From an uncultured Roseburia sp. (GTDB lineage Bacteria > Bacillota > Clostridia > Lachnospirales > Lachnospiraceae): 32,995 bases of DNA. Both the position numbers and the translations under genes were made by a program. The notes beneath the pieces are model-generated. The model saw only the letters and a program-made list of their open reading frames with translations, was not told where the DNA came from and ran no database searches. The DNA lies in assembly GCA_910577925.1 (NCBI GenBank), contig CAJTOI010000031.1:1-32995 (forward strand), written 5' to 3'. Position 1 is the first letter of the stretch. Every line of letters begins with the position of its first letter. Shown one piece after another: positions 1 through 8,519 of the stretch.

Positions 1-615
1 TATGCAGTCTGGGATGACTGTCCATGGATTACGGCCGAGGACCTTTATTACTCGCTGGAACAGGCGCAGAGCGGATTTATCACGGAAGAGGAGATCCTAA
101 GCCGTGCAGAGGCATCCGACAGGGAAGACGGTAGTCCGATTTTACCCGGTTACCACGAGGACGGCACATCTTTTTCCATACCGGATTATCAGCCGACGGA
201 CTTTACACAGTTTGAGAAAAACGGAAGCTGCACGGAGAACCTGACGGTTGTTGACAGTGCGGGGAGTATGTATGTAAAGCAGATCACGGTACATGTCGTG
301 GATATGACGTTGCGCGAGGTGGATGCACCGGGAATAACGCGTTTCATCAATGAGTATTACTACAATCAGGCTTATGAAAACGGCGGCCTGAGGGATGATT
401 CCGTGTGGAAGGCGGATCCGGAATACAGGGCGGTGCTGGAAGAGGCGTTTTCAAACGTGCGGAATAACACACCGGAGGAAACGTATTCCTTCACGCACGA
501 GACCGTGCTCGACATGAAGGAATTTATAAATGAGAACGGATTTTGGAATACGGAGAGCGGTGACGCACTGCTGCGGTTTTACAATCGGTTTCTGGTCCCG
601 AACAGGGAGCAGTGA
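1..615 (+). CDS. C-terminal part of a large cell-surface (Ig-like / InlB-repeat type) protein, 5' end outside window
   Basis: The reading frame is open from the first base and ends at TGA 613-615, giving 204 visible residues; the start lies upstream. The first residues (YAVWDDCPWI) look like the end of an InlB-type B-repeat, which usually closes with LYAxW. The middle contains an Ig-like strand pattern (ENLTVVDSAGS then KQITVHVVD), as in the bacterial Ig/DUF5011-like domains of Firmicutes surface proteins. The last ~95 residues are a helical tail rich in Tyr, Asn and Glu with no LPXTG motif and no C-terminal membrane helix, so attachment to the wall must depend on the missing N-terminal part. 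ATG 268 is internal and not a real start. The role is inferred: a secreted or surface-displayed modular protein, substrate unknown. Confidence 0.75.
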   Translation, partial: YAVWDDCPWITAEDLYYSLEQAQSGFITEEEILSRAEASDREDGSPILPGYHEDGTSFSIPDYQPTDFTQFEKNGSCTENLTVVDSAGSMYVKQITVHVVDMTLREVDAPGITRFINEYYYNQAYENGGLRDDSVWKADPEYRAVLEEAFSNVRNNTPEETYSFTHETVLDMKEFINENGFWNTESGDALLRFYNRFLVPNREQ

Positions 616-892
616 TTTTGCGGCAGGCACAGATGCCATTTGACCGTGGGGATTTTTGAAGAATGTTTTTGACGGAAAGGATGCAGATCCCCTCAGCGGG
701 CAACGGAGATTGTACCCTCAGTGGACAAGGGCGTGTGTGCCCTTGTTCATCGAAGGTACAGAAGCGGCATTAAAATATCAAAATAAATTGTCGGTAATAG
801 AGTTATCAAGATGATATTTTCTTATTATGGAACTGTCTGCAAAAAATAATGATTGAACACACACGCACTGAGGGTAATATTGTTTGAAAATA
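616..892. other. Intergenic stretch with hairpin and an 11-bp distant inverted repeat
   Basis: No gene is seen between 616 and 964. At 711-760 there is a stem-loop: outer arms TGTACC / GGTACA and inner arms GGACAAGGGC / GCCCTTGTTC around a GTGTGT loop. It has no T-run, so it is not a standard terminator. TACCCTCAGTG (713-723) recurs inverted as CACTGAGGGTA at 866-876. The stretch may be a decayed palindromic repeat element; this is inference. Confidence 0.4.
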
Positions 893-921
893 TTGTAAAT
901 TGATTTTAAATGCTATATACT
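893..921 (+). promoter_or_regulatory. Probable sigma-70/A promoter of the Nudix gene
   Basis: TTGTAA at 893-898 and TATACT at 916-921 are separated by 17 bases and lie 44 bases before the TTG start of the Nudix gene. The -10 matches consensus at 5 of 6 positions and the -35 at 4 of 6. Confidence 0.5.
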
Positions 922-964
922 ATTCACAGATGCAAAGATAATTAAGTATGGAGGGATAATCCAA

Positions 965-1396
965 TTGACAGAGGTTAAGTTTTATGAAAATACAGAGGAT
1001 GAACGGATTAAATTTGCGGTGATCTTTGCTAAGACTCAAAATAAATATGTCTTTTGTAAACACAAGGACAGAGATACATGGGAAATACCCGGAGGGCATC
1101 GAGAGAATGGGGAAAATATAATGGATGCGGCAAAACGGGAACTGTATGAGGAGACAGGGGCTTTGGAATTTGATATAGAACCCATCTGTATATATTCCGT
1201 TAAAGCACCTGATAATTTGAATCATGGAGAAGAATCTTTTGGAATGCTGTTCTTTGCCGATATCAAACGCTTTGAAGCAGAGTTACATAGTGAAATTGAA
1301 AAAATTAAAATAACAGATGAATTTCCGGAAAGATGGACATACCCTGATATCCAGCCTTATTTGGTAAAAGAAGTAAAGAAACGGGGATATTTATAA
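965..1396 (+). CDS. Nudix (MutT-type) hydrolase
   Basis: This 143-residue protein carries a complete Nudix box, GX5EX7REUXEEXGU, at residues 44-66 (G44, E50, R58-E59-L60, E62-E63, G65). It should be a Mg-dependent pyrophosphohydrolase of a nucleoside diphosphate derivative; the substrate cannot be read from sequence. The start is TTG at 965, nine bases after GGAGGG (950-955); the nearby ATG at 984 is out of frame. The protein is the usual size for a single-domain Nudix enzyme and has no signal peptide, so it is cytoplasmic. It appears to be transcribed alone from the promoter at 893-921. The gene and its flanks are visibly more AT-rich than the pfk gene that follows, which could mean a separate origin. 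Confidence 0.9.
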   Translation: MTEVKFYENTEDERIKFAVIFAKTQNKYVFCKHKDRDTWEIPGGHRENGENIMDAAKRELYEETGALEFDIEPICIYSVKAPDNLNHGEESFGMLFFADIKRFEAELHSEIEKIKITDEFPERWTYPDIQPYLVKEVKKRGYL

Positions 1397-1461
1397 TATT
1401 GTTTATTCAATTTGTTAAGTTTTAATCAAGAGTTTTAACATTTCATAAGAGGAGGTATTTT

Positions 1462-2694
1462 ATGGCGGGTAATGTGATTGTGGGGCAGTCGGGAGGTCCG
1501 ACTGCGGTTATCAATTCGAGTCTTGCGGGGGTTTACAAGACGGCGAAAGATCTCGGTGCGGGAAAAGTATACGGAATGAGGCACGGGATTCAGGGATTTC
1601 TCGAGAAAAAAATCGTGGATTTAGATGAGAAAATCCGCTCGGATCTCGATTTAGAGCTCTTAAAGAGAACACCGTCCGCATTTTTGGGTTCATGTCGGTT
1701 TAAACTGCCGGAAATCGGCGAGGACAGAGAACTGTACGAGAAAATTTTTGCGATTCTGAAAGAATACGAAATCACCGCGTTTTTCTATATCGGCGGAAAC
1801 GACTCGATGGATACGATTAAGAAACTGTCGGACTACGCGATTATCATCAACAGTGACATCCGGTTTATGGGTGTGCCGAAAACGATTGACAATGACCTTG
1901 CCGTGACCGATCATACGCCGGGATTCGGCAGCGCCGCAAAGTTTATCGCTTCCGTTTCCAAAGAAATTATCCGCGACGGACTTGTCTACGATGTCAAGAA
2001 TGTCACGGTCATTGAGATTATGGGGCGAAATGCCGGCTGGCTGACCGGTGCGGCAGCGCTTGCGAAATGCGAAGACTGTGAGGGTGTCGATTTGCTGTAT
2101 CTGCCGGAGCTTCCGTTTGACGTGGATGCATTTGTGGAAAAGGTGGGCGGACTGCTGGAGAAGAAGAGTTCTATTGTTGTCGCTGTCTCGGAGGGAATCA
2201 AGACGGCGGACGGCAGATATGTCTTTGAGCTCACCAATCACACGGAGTATGTGGATGCGTTCGGTCATAAGCAGCTCAGCGGGACGGCGCGTTATCTCTC
2301 TATGCTGGTGAGTGAGAAGTTTGGCTGTAAGTCGAGGGCAATCGAGCTGGCAACGCTGCAGAGATGTGCGGGACATCTGACCTCGCGTGTCGATATTACC
2401 GAAGCATATCAGGTGGGCGGCTCAGCGGTAAAGGCGGCATTTGAGGGTGAGACCGGTAAGATGATCATCTTAAAGAGAGTTTCGTCCGACCCCTATATCT
2501 GTACGACGGATCTGTATGATGTACATAAGATTGCGAATGTCGAGAAAAAGGTTCCGCTCGAGTGGATTATCGACGACGGTACCTATGTGAGCGAACAGCT
2601 GGTAAATTATATCCGGCCGTTGATTCAGGCAGAACTCACGCCGGTAATGATTACAGGGCAGCCGCGGCACATTGTGATTGACTTGGATTCGTAA
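1462..2694 (+). CDS. pfp: 6-phosphofructokinase, probably diphosphate-dependent
   Basis: The 410-residue protein is a full-length phosphofructokinase. GQSGGPT (8-14) is the phosphoryl-donor loop, GGNDS (111-115) replaces the GGDGT of ATP enzymes, PKTIDNDL (139-146) holds the catalytic Asp, and MGRNAGW (187-193) binds fructose-6-phosphate. The GGxDS form and the length above 400 residues are typical of the PPi-dependent long group in Clostridia, so PPi is the likely donor. It acts in glycolysis in the cytoplasm and is potentially reversible. The ATG at 1462 follows AGAGGAGG with a spacer of about 7 bases. The gene is followed by a very strong terminator (2711-2807), so it is probably a single-gene unit. 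ATP use cannot be ruled out without alignment. Confidence 0.9.
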   Translation: MAGNVIVGQSGGPTAVINSSLAGVYKTAKDLGAGKVYGMRHGIQGFLEKKIVDLDEKIRSDLDLELLKRTPSAFLGSCRFKLPEIGEDRELYEKIFAILKEYEITAFFYIGGNDSMDTIKKLSDYAIIINSDIRFMGVPKTIDNDLAVTDHTPGFGSAAKFIASVSKEIIRDGLVYDVKNVTVIEIMGRNAGWLTGAAALAKCEDCEGVDLLYLPELPFDVDAFVEKVGGLLEKKSSIVVAVSEGIKTADGRYVFELTNHTEYVDAFGHKQLSGTARYLSMLVSEKFGCKSRAIELATLQRCAGHLTSRVDITEAYQVGGSAVKAAFEGETGKMIILKRVSSDPYICTTDLYDVHKIANVEKKVPLEWIIDDGTYVSEQLVNYIRPLIQAELTPVMITGQPRHIVIDLDS

Positions 2695-2710
2695 AAAGAG
2701 AGAATCTGTT

Positions 2711-2808
2711 AGGGCTGCCGTATTGACGGAGATGCTTACTCACCTGCAGCGTGCATGATGAGAATTACAGGCAGGTAAACTCGGCGTCAATACGGCAGCC
2801 CTTTTTCT
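2711..2808 (+). terminator. Intrinsic terminator with 18-bp perfect stem after phosphofructokinase
   Basis: AGGGCTGCCGTATTGACG (2711-2728) is perfectly complementary to 2785-2802 and is followed by TTTTT. Inside the 56-base loop ACCTGC (2742-2747) can pair with GCAGGT (2771-2776), giving a nested stem. The stem sequence closely resembles the one at 9751-9801. Confidence 0.9.
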
Positions 2809-2843
2809 GCTTTCTTTTCGGCAGGATATAAACGATAAACTTG

Positions 2844-3842
2844 CTACTGAAGCAGCTGTATAATAATCTGTGCGATCCACAAAGCCGAAAACAGAAGGAT
2901 TCCGACATTCAGGATATAGGTTTTAAAGCGCCATCCCTTCGGGACGGAAAGTTCCGTGGGAATCAGCGTAAAGCGCCGTACATTTACCGCAAAGAGAATA
3001 ATCCCTGTAATCGTAAAACCAATCAGAACCAGTGCATAGATCATAAAAATGCCGATGCCGGAAAGATGCTGCATGGTGAGGGCCGTAATGTCTGCCTCCG
3101 GGTCCATGTATGCTTCCATAAATTCAATAAGACCGCTTGCGCGCAGAATCAGCATGCTGACGATAGAGCCGAGAAAATTGATCAGCATGTGCATGGCGAT
3201 CGTGTACTGAATTTTACCCGTTTTGACAAAAATAAAACCGAAGAGGCAGCCCAGCAGAAAAGCGTATGCAAACTGATTCAGGTTGCCGTGGAAGAGGCCG
3301 AAGAGCAGCCCCGAAATCACGACGGAGATACCCTCGCCGTAGCGGATGGCGCGCTCAATCAAAAGCTTGCGGAACAAAAGCTCCTCGGCGATGGGAGCGC
3401 AGATGACCGTGATAAAGAATGCCACAAACGGGTTTAAATCTGTCAAAACAGCGCCAAGTGCGTTTGTGACCGGCGACCCTTTTATGGTTCCGATCAGCTG
3501 GGTGATAATAGTGCCGACAATATTGGCGGCGTAGGTGGCAGCGTAAGCGATAAGAAACGCGATAAGCCATTGCCCGAAGGTCATGCTGCGCTTGGGAATG
3601 GCATCTCCCTTCTGCATTTTAGAGATCAGAAATGCCGTAATCGGCATGAAAATCAGATACATTGACAGCATCAGAATCACAAAGTAGAGGTTGTAATTGG
3701 AAATCGCCATAGACGGATCAATGACGGCGCATACGCCGGTGACAGCCGTCTGACCGGCAATGATAATCAGCGAACCGAAAAAATAGGCGAGCCCGAGTCT
3801 TGAAAAATGTTTTTTTGTCTGAGTGAATAATTCGTTGTTCAT
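2844..3842 (-). CDS. CPBP-family intramembrane glutamic endopeptidase (CAAX protease / ABI type)
   Basis: The 332-residue hydrophobic protein has about eight predicted membrane segments. The conserved ABI/CPBP motifs are present: EE with downstream R (E153-E154, R158), a His after FGLF (H185), and HMLIN (H218, N222). These form the active site of the family (Rce1-like), which cleaves prenylated or other membrane substrates in eukaryotes and is linked in bacteria to bacteriocin self-immunity or membrane protein processing; the substrate here is unknown. I chose ATG at 3842, which lies 13 bases after AAAGGA; an in-frame TTG at 3854 sits directly against that site and is less likely. It is a single minus-strand gene convergent with phosphofructokinase and divergent from the beta-propeller gene. 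Confidence 0.85.
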   Translation of the reverse strand: MNNELFTQTKKHFSRLGLAYFFGSLIIIAGQTAVTGVCAVIDPSMAISNYNLYFVILMLSMYLIFMPITAFLISKMQKGDAIPKRSMTFGQWLIAFLIAYAATYAANIVGTIITQLIGTIKGSPVTNALGAVLTDLNPFVAFFITVICAPIAEELLFRKLLIERAIRYGEGISVVISGLLFGLFHGNLNQFAYAFLLGCLFGFIFVKTGKIQYTIAMHMLINFLGSIVSMLILRASGLIEFMEAYMDPEADITALTMQHLSGIGIFMIYALVLIGFTITGIILFAVNVRRFTLIPTELSVPKGWRFKTYILNVGILLFSALWIAQIIIQLLQ

Positions 3843-3901
3843 AAAGAGAATCAAGTCCTTTCTTTATTTTCCTGATATGTAAAAAGTTTGATACACGAAC
3901 T

Positions 3902-3930
3902 ATTATAAGTTTTTTATATTTTGATTGCAA
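3902..3930 (-). promoter_or_regulatory. Promoter of the CPBP protease gene
   Basis: On the minus strand TTGCAA (3930-3925) and TATAAT (3907-3902) are 17 bases apart, 60 bases before the ATG at 3842. The -10 is perfect consensus. Confidence 0.65.
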
Positions 3931-3999
3931 CGGATAAATTTTTTTTGCGTCTGATTAGGTAGAAGGACAGAAAATATTGGAAAAGGAGGGGCAGAAAGT

Positions 4000-5895
4000 A
4001 TGAGAGAGCAGGGAAACCGGAGAGGGCAGAAAAAAATATGGGCGGTCATTCTTATTTTGACAGTTGCGCTTGAGATTCCGTGCAGCTGTTATCTGACGAA
4101 AGACAGGGAAAATATTCAGAGCGGACGAGAGGATCTTGCCGTCGATTTGTCAGACACGCAAATGTTGTCTGATACGGAGAGTGTTTTGACACGTCAGACT
4201 CCGAAACAGAATGCCGGGGATGCTTACACGGTGGCCGGCGATTACCGGGAAGTCTACGAGGCATTGCGGAAAGCCGAGACGGAAAGAAAAAAATTCTCTT
4301 TCTATGATGCGGGGGTGAAAGAGGACGGGGCGGAAGCTGCAGCCGAAGGCGGAGTTATGGATGTTAGAGAGGCGCCAGAGAGCCAGGTGACCGAAATTTC
4401 TGATACCGCAGAGAGTTCTTATTCCGTCACCAATGTTATGACGGAGGGCGTCGATGAAAGCGATATTGTAAAAACGGACGGTTCGTATCTGTATGTGCAG
4501 GCCGATAATGAAATAAAAATCATAGACGTGCGCGGGGAAGAGATGAAAGAGGCAGGTGTCATTTCACTTTCGGGAAGCGGTACGCTGCTGGAAATGTATG
4601 CGGAGGGTGATCTTCTCTGTGTGATTGCGGAACGGGACGAGACGGATATGGAGGAGGAGACGGAGGACGTCTACCGGTTTGACACCAAACAGGTGACGGT
4701 GCTGGAGACCTACAACATCAGCGACAGAACCAATCCGGTGCAGACGGGAACCGTGACGCAGGACGGAGCATATAAGACATCGAGAAAAATCGGGGATGTG
4801 GTGTATCTGTTTACACAGACGGGAATGGAACGTCCGGCAATGCCTGCGCGGAAAGCCGCAAAATCAGCCGGGGGATGGATTCCGCTGATTAACGGAGAAC
4901 CCGTTGCCGCGGACAGCATATATCTTTCTGAGGAAGCATACAGCGCTCTCGTGGCGTCATCCGTCAATGTAAAACAGCCCGAAAAGGTTGTGGATCAGAT
5001 GATGATCTTAAATTCCAATGCAAATATTTACGTCAGCAGAGAGGCGCTGTACCTGTATCACAACAACTACAGTGACAGCAGGGTCTATACTGCCGTGGCA
5101 AAATTTTCTCTCAAAAACGGAAATATGGACGGTGTCGGCGCCTGCACGGCAAACGGAGAGGTGTACGACAGTTTTGCAATCCATGAAAATAAGGGAAAGC
5201 TGCGGCTGCTGACGACAGATTGGACCAGAGATGAAAACGGGCTCTATCTGTTTGACGAAAAGCTGGAACTGACAGGAAAACTCGAGGGGCTGGCACCCGG
5301 AGAACAGATTTATGCGGCAAGGTATTTCGGGGATACCGCATATTTTGTAACCTACCGCAATACGGACCCGCTGTTTGCGGTCGATCTGACCGACGAAAAA
5401 AATCCGAAAGTCTTATCGGAGCTGAAAATCTCGGGCTTTTCGGAATATCTGCATTTCTGGGGAACGGATAAGCTGCTTGGAATCGGTTACGAGACAGACC
5501 CTGATACCGGAGAACAGAAGGGGATAAAGCTCACAATGTTTGACATTTCGGACCCGGCAGACTTAAAAACAATCAGCAGCTGTGTGTTAAAGGGAATCGA
5601 CTACAGTCCGGCGCTGTATGAGTACAAAGCGGTGCTGGCAGATGCCGCAGAAAATCTGATCGGATTTGCGGTGACGGAATACCGCGAAGACAAAAGCAGC
5701 TATGAGCTCTTTACATGGGAAGAAAACAAGTTTGAAAATCTTCTGACGGCCTCATTAAATGCGGGGTACGGTAAATTTATTGAGAATTGCCGCGGCATCT
5801 ATATCGGAAAAAACTTTTATCTGTCAGACGGAGAACGACTCCGGCGCTATGACAGAGAAAACGATTATCAGCTGCTGCAGGAGTACGAGCTGTAG
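4000..5895 (+). CDS. Membrane-anchored beta-propeller domain protein (Beta_propel, PF09826-like)
   Basis: The 631-residue protein begins with a basic stretch and one hydrophobic helix (about residues 12-30), an uncleaved or weakly cleaved signal anchor; C28/C30 do not sit in a convincing lipobox. After a low-complexity acidic linker (about 35-140) comes TEGVDESDIVKTDG (148-161), the hallmark opening of the secreted beta-propeller family in Firmicutes and Archaea. Repeating blades follow to the end, with YxFDTKxVTVLETYNISD and YFVTYRNTDPLFAVDLTD as typical blade edges. The function of the family is not established. ATG 4000 follows AAGGAGGGG with good spacing. The GH2 gene starts 25 bases downstream with no terminator, so the two are probably co-transcribed although they are not obviously linked in function. 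Confidence 0.8.
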   Translation: MREQGNRRGQKKIWAVILILTVALEIPCSCYLTKDRENIQSGREDLAVDLSDTQMLSDTESVLTRQTPKQNAGDAYTVAGDYREVYEALRKAETERKKFSFYDAGVKEDGAEAAAEGGVMDVREAPESQVTEISDTAESSYSVTNVMTEGVDESDIVKTDGSYLYVQADNEIKIIDVRGEEMKEAGVISLSGSGTLLEMYAEGDLLCVIAERDETDMEEETEDVYRFDTKQVTVLETYNISDRTNPVQTGTVTQDGAYKTSRKIGDVVYLFTQTGMERPAMPARKAAKSAGGWIPLINGEPVAADSIYLSEEAYSALVASSVNVKQPEKVVDQMMILNSNANIYVSREALYLYHNNYSDSRVYTAVAKFSLKNGNMDGVGACTANGEVYDSFAIHENKGKLRLLTTDWTRDENGLYLFDEKLELTGKLEGLAPGEQIYAARYFGDTAYFVTYRNTDPLFAVDLTDEKNPKVLSELKISGFSEYLHFWGTDKLLGIGYETDPDTGEQKGIKLTMFDISDPADLKTISSCVLKGIDYSPALYEYKAVLADAAENLIGFAVTEYREDKSSYELFTWEENKFENLLTASLNAGYGKFIENCRGIYIGKNFYLSDGERLRRYDRENDYQLLQEYEL

Positions 5896-5919
5896 AGTGC
5901 GGCGGCAGAGGGAGGTAAA

Positions 5920-7692
5920 ATGAAGCAGCTAATATCCGTATGGGGAAAACAGACGGACCCCAGGCAGGTCAGGCAGGAATATCCGCGCCCCAATTTGGTG
6001 AGGAACAGCTATTTTAACCTGAACGGAATGTGGGACTATTGCATCAGCCGGCAGAGTCATACGGAAACATATGACGGGAAAATTCTTGTGCCGTTTTCAC
6101 CGGAGACCTGTCTGTCGGGCGTGCAGAGAATGGTGACGCCCGAGGACTACCTGCATTACCGAAGAGAATTTTTCTGGGACGAAAAGTCAAATCGGGGAAG
6201 CGTTTTACTGCATTTCGGGGCCGTGGACCAGGAGTGTGAGGTGTCATTGAACGGCGCTGTCATCGGGCGGCACAAGGGCGGCTATCTCCCGTTTACGTTC
6301 GATATCACAAAACATGTGATACCGGGAAAAAACAGTCTTTGTCTGTGCGCGGTTGATAAGACGGAGCTGGCGCCCCACGCGAGAGGGAAGCAGAAACTGT
6401 ATAAAAAGGGCGGAATGAGTTCCCTGTTTTATACGCCGAACAGCGGAATCTGGAAGACGGTCTGGATAGAGAGCGTACCGCAGGACTATATAAAAGGTCT
6501 GCGGTTTACACCTTATTATGACGAGAAAAAGATAGGCGTGACAATCCGCACAAACCGGGGAAGCGGGGAGGCAGAGCTCTCGGTCATGCTCCGCGGAACG
6601 ATTGTGTACCGGGGGACGATTCAGACAGACCGGGAGGAAAAGATACCGCTCGAGCGGATGGAAAGCTGGTCGCCGGAGCATCCGGTACTCTATGACGTAC
6701 ATATCAACTATCGGCAGGATTCGGCGGACAGCTACTTTGGAATGCGCAAATATGAAGTGCGCAGGGACAGGAAAGGCATCCTGCGGTTTTATCTGAATAA
6801 TCGGCCGTTTTTCTTTCAGGGAGTTTTGGATCAGGGGTATTGGCCGGAGAGCCTTCTGACAGCCCCGAGCGACGAGGCGCTGCGCTATGACATCGAAAAG
6901 TTAAAGGAGCTGGGGTTTAACACGATCCGCAAGCACATCAAAATCGAGTCCGAACGGTTTTATTATCACTGTGACAAAATCGGGATGGCCGTATGGCAGG
7001 ATATGCCGAACGGAGGCGGGGATTACAATATGCTGTTTGTGACTTACCTGCCGAATCTTTTTAACTGGTTTGCGAGAGGGGTGAAAGACTGCGGCTACCG
7101 CCTGTTTCGAAGAGAAGACGCACAGGGAAGAAAACAGTATGACAGGGATTTGACCGGAATGGTACGGCTGCTGTACAACTATCCGTGTATTGCCGTGTGG
7201 ACGCCGTTTAACGAGGGATGGGGACAGTTTGACGCGGCAAAGGCGACAAGGCGCATCCGCGCGCTGGATCAGACAAGGCTTGTAAACGAGGCGTGCGGCT
7301 GGTTTGACCAGAAGGGCGGAGATATTTACAGCATCCATAATTATATGAAGAAACTCAGAATAAAGCCGCAGAGGGACCGCGTCGTCGCGCTCACGGAATA
7401 CGGGGGATATGCGTATCCGGCCAAAGGACATCTCGCCTGCGAGAAGGAATTTGGCTACAGGGCGTACCGTTCGTCCGCCGAGCTGACGGCAGGCTATGAG
7501 AGGCTCTGCGAGAGAGACATTTTCCCGAATATTAAAAGGGGACTTGGCGCTGCTATTTACACGCAGACGAGCGATATTGAGGAGGAGATAAACGGGATTA
7601 TGACCTACGACAGGGCAATCGTAAAACTGGGAGAAGAACAGGTAAAAAGGCTGAATCGAAAATTGTACCGGATATTCGATTCCCTCACATAA
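5920..7692 (+). CDS. Glycoside hydrolase family 2 protein (beta-glucuronidase/beta-galactosidase-like)
   Basis: The 590-residue protein has the three-part GH2 layout: an N-terminal jelly-roll sugar-binding domain (about 25-190, with FNLNGMWDY and VDQECEVSLNG), an immunoglobulin-like domain (about 190-285), and a TIM barrel (about 285-575). The acid/base catalyst is E432 in FNEGWGQ, the nucleophile is probably E493 in LTEYGG, and GFNTIRKH (333-340) is the usual start of barrel strand 2. There is no signal peptide, so it acts inside the cell on imported oligosaccharides or glycosides. It is shorter than LacZ (~1020) and close to small GH2 enzymes; the exact sugar specificity is unknown. ATG 5920 is preceded by GAGGGAGG. 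It follows the beta-propeller gene by 25 bases. Confidence 0.88.
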   Translation: MKQLISVWGKQTDPRQVRQEYPRPNLVRNSYFNLNGMWDYCISRQSHTETYDGKILVPFSPETCLSGVQRMVTPEDYLHYRREFFWDEKSNRGSVLLHFGAVDQECEVSLNGAVIGRHKGGYLPFTFDITKHVIPGKNSLCLCAVDKTELAPHARGKQKLYKKGGMSSLFYTPNSGIWKTVWIESVPQDYIKGLRFTPYYDEKKIGVTIRTNRGSGEAELSVMLRGTIVYRGTIQTDREEKIPLERMESWSPEHPVLYDVHINYRQDSADSYFGMRKYEVRRDRKGILRFYLNNRPFFFQGVLDQGYWPESLLTAPSDEALRYDIEKLKELGFNTIRKHIKIESERFYYHCDKIGMAVWQDMPNGGGDYNMLFVTYLPNLFNWFARGVKDCGYRLFRREDAQGRKQYDRDLTGMVRLLYNYPCIAVWTPFNEGWGQFDAAKATRRIRALDQTRLVNEACGWFDQKGGDIYSIHNYMKKLRIKPQRDRVVALTEYGGYAYPAKGHLACEKEFGYRAYRSSAELTAGYERLCERDIFPNIKRGLGAAIYTQTSDIEEEINGIMTYDRAIVKLGEEQVKRLNRKLYRIFDSLT

Positions 7693-7759
7693 AATAGAAC
7701 CGCTGTTTTGGCGAAGATTCGATAAAATATAGTTGCGAAGCGGCAGGCTTTGGGACTGC

Positions 7760-7797
7760 GCCCATTGTTTCAGGAAAAATTTCCTGCGGCAGTGGGC
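7760..7797 (+). promoter_or_regulatory. Stem-loop in the leader of the recombinase gene
   Basis: GCCCATTG (7760-7767) pairs with CAGTGGGC (7790-7797, one G-T pair), and CAGGAAA (7771-7777) pairs with TTTCCTG (7780-7786). The hairpin ends nine bases before the GGAGG of the recombinase and could terminate upstream transcription weakly, mask the ribosome site, or be a binding site; the sequence does not decide. Confidence 0.45.
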
Positions 7798-7815
7798 AAT
7801 TTTATGGAGGTAGCC

Positions 7816-8436
7816 ATGGAAAAGTGGAAAGAGTACGGGTATATCCGTGTGTCGAGCACGGAACAGAACGAAGACAGGCAGTTGATTGCGATGAGGGAGG
7901 CCGGGGTTCAGCAGAAAAATATTTATGTAGACAAACAGTCGGGAAAAGATTTTGACAGGCCGAAATATCGGGAAATGGTGGAAAAGCTAAAAAGAGGAGA
8001 TTTGCTGTATGTCTTAAGCATTGACCGACTGGGCAGAAACTATGAAGAGATTCAGATGCAGTGGCGCTACCTGACAAAGGAAATCGGTGCGGATATCAGC
8101 GTTCTCGATATGCCTTTGCTTGACACGAGAAACGGAAAAGATCTGATGGGAACCTTTATTGCGGACCTGGTACTTCAGATTCTGTCTTTTGTGGCGCAGA
8201 GTGAGCGTGAAAATATAAAAGAGCGCCAGCGGCAGGGGATTGCGGCGGCAAAAAAGAGAGGCGTTCGATTCGGCAGGCCGGAGCTTGCGGTTCCGCCGGA
8301 TTTTGAGAAGGTTGTCGGTGACTGGGAAAAGAAGAAAATAGATATCACGGAAGCGACACGGCAGTGCGGAATGAGTACGGCGACCTTTTACCGCCGTCTG
8401 CGTGAATACAGGGCGGAACGTGTCACAGAAAAATAA
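7816..8436 (+). CDS. Small serine recombinase (resolvase/invertase family)
   Basis: The 206-residue protein has the resolvase N-terminal fold: YGYIRVSSTEQNEDRQ carries the catalytic Ser (S13), and LSIDRLGRNYEEI carries the conserved arginines around the DRLGR motif. A long E-type helix follows, with SERENIKERQRQGI, and a C-terminal helix-turn-helix (about 168-200, DITEATRQCGMSTATFYRRL). This is the domain order of Tn3-type resolvases and Hin/Gin invertases, which cut and rejoin DNA through a 5'-phosphoserine bond. I start at ATG 7816, five bases after GGAGG (7806-7810); the in-frame ATGs at 7750 and 7804 lack such a site. No transposase, cassette or paired inverted sites are visible beside it, so it may be a solitary resolvase from an old element or a chromosomal invertase. 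Confidence 0.85.
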   Translation: MEKWKEYGYIRVSSTEQNEDRQLIAMREAGVQQKNIYVDKQSGKDFDRPKYREMVEKLKRGDLLYVLSIDRLGRNYEEIQMQWRYLTKEIGADISVLDMPLLDTRNGKDLMGTFIADLVLQILSFVAQSERENIKERQRQGIAAAKKRGVRFGRPELAVPPDFEKVVGDWEKKKIDITEATRQCGMSTATFYRRLREYRAERVTEK

Positions 8437-8462
8437 TCACGGTACAATTGCAGTACAGATCA

Positions 8463-8471
8463 TGATATAAT
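8463..8471 (+). promoter_or_regulatory. Extended -10 promoter of the lipoprotein gene
   Basis: TGATATAAT (8463-8471) is a perfect extended -10 element 48 bases before the start at 8520; no good -35 is present at the right distance, as expected for this class. Confidence 0.5.
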
Positions 8472-8519
8472 GCGCACAAAAGCAAATGCGCAGCATCAAC
8501 GCAGAAATGAGGATTATTT

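Noticed and set aside
1690..2376. Open frame of 228 codons on the minus strand
   Set aside because: It is antisense to phosphofructokinase, whose catalytic motifs prove the + frame.
2841..3437. Open frame of 198 codons on the + strand
   Set aside because: It runs antisense through the CPBP protease gene, has no ribosome site and a low-complexity K/Q/N/H composition.
8448..8471. TTGCAG as -35 for the lipoprotein promoter
   Set aside because: The spacer to TATAAT is 12 bases; the extended -10 alone explains the site better.
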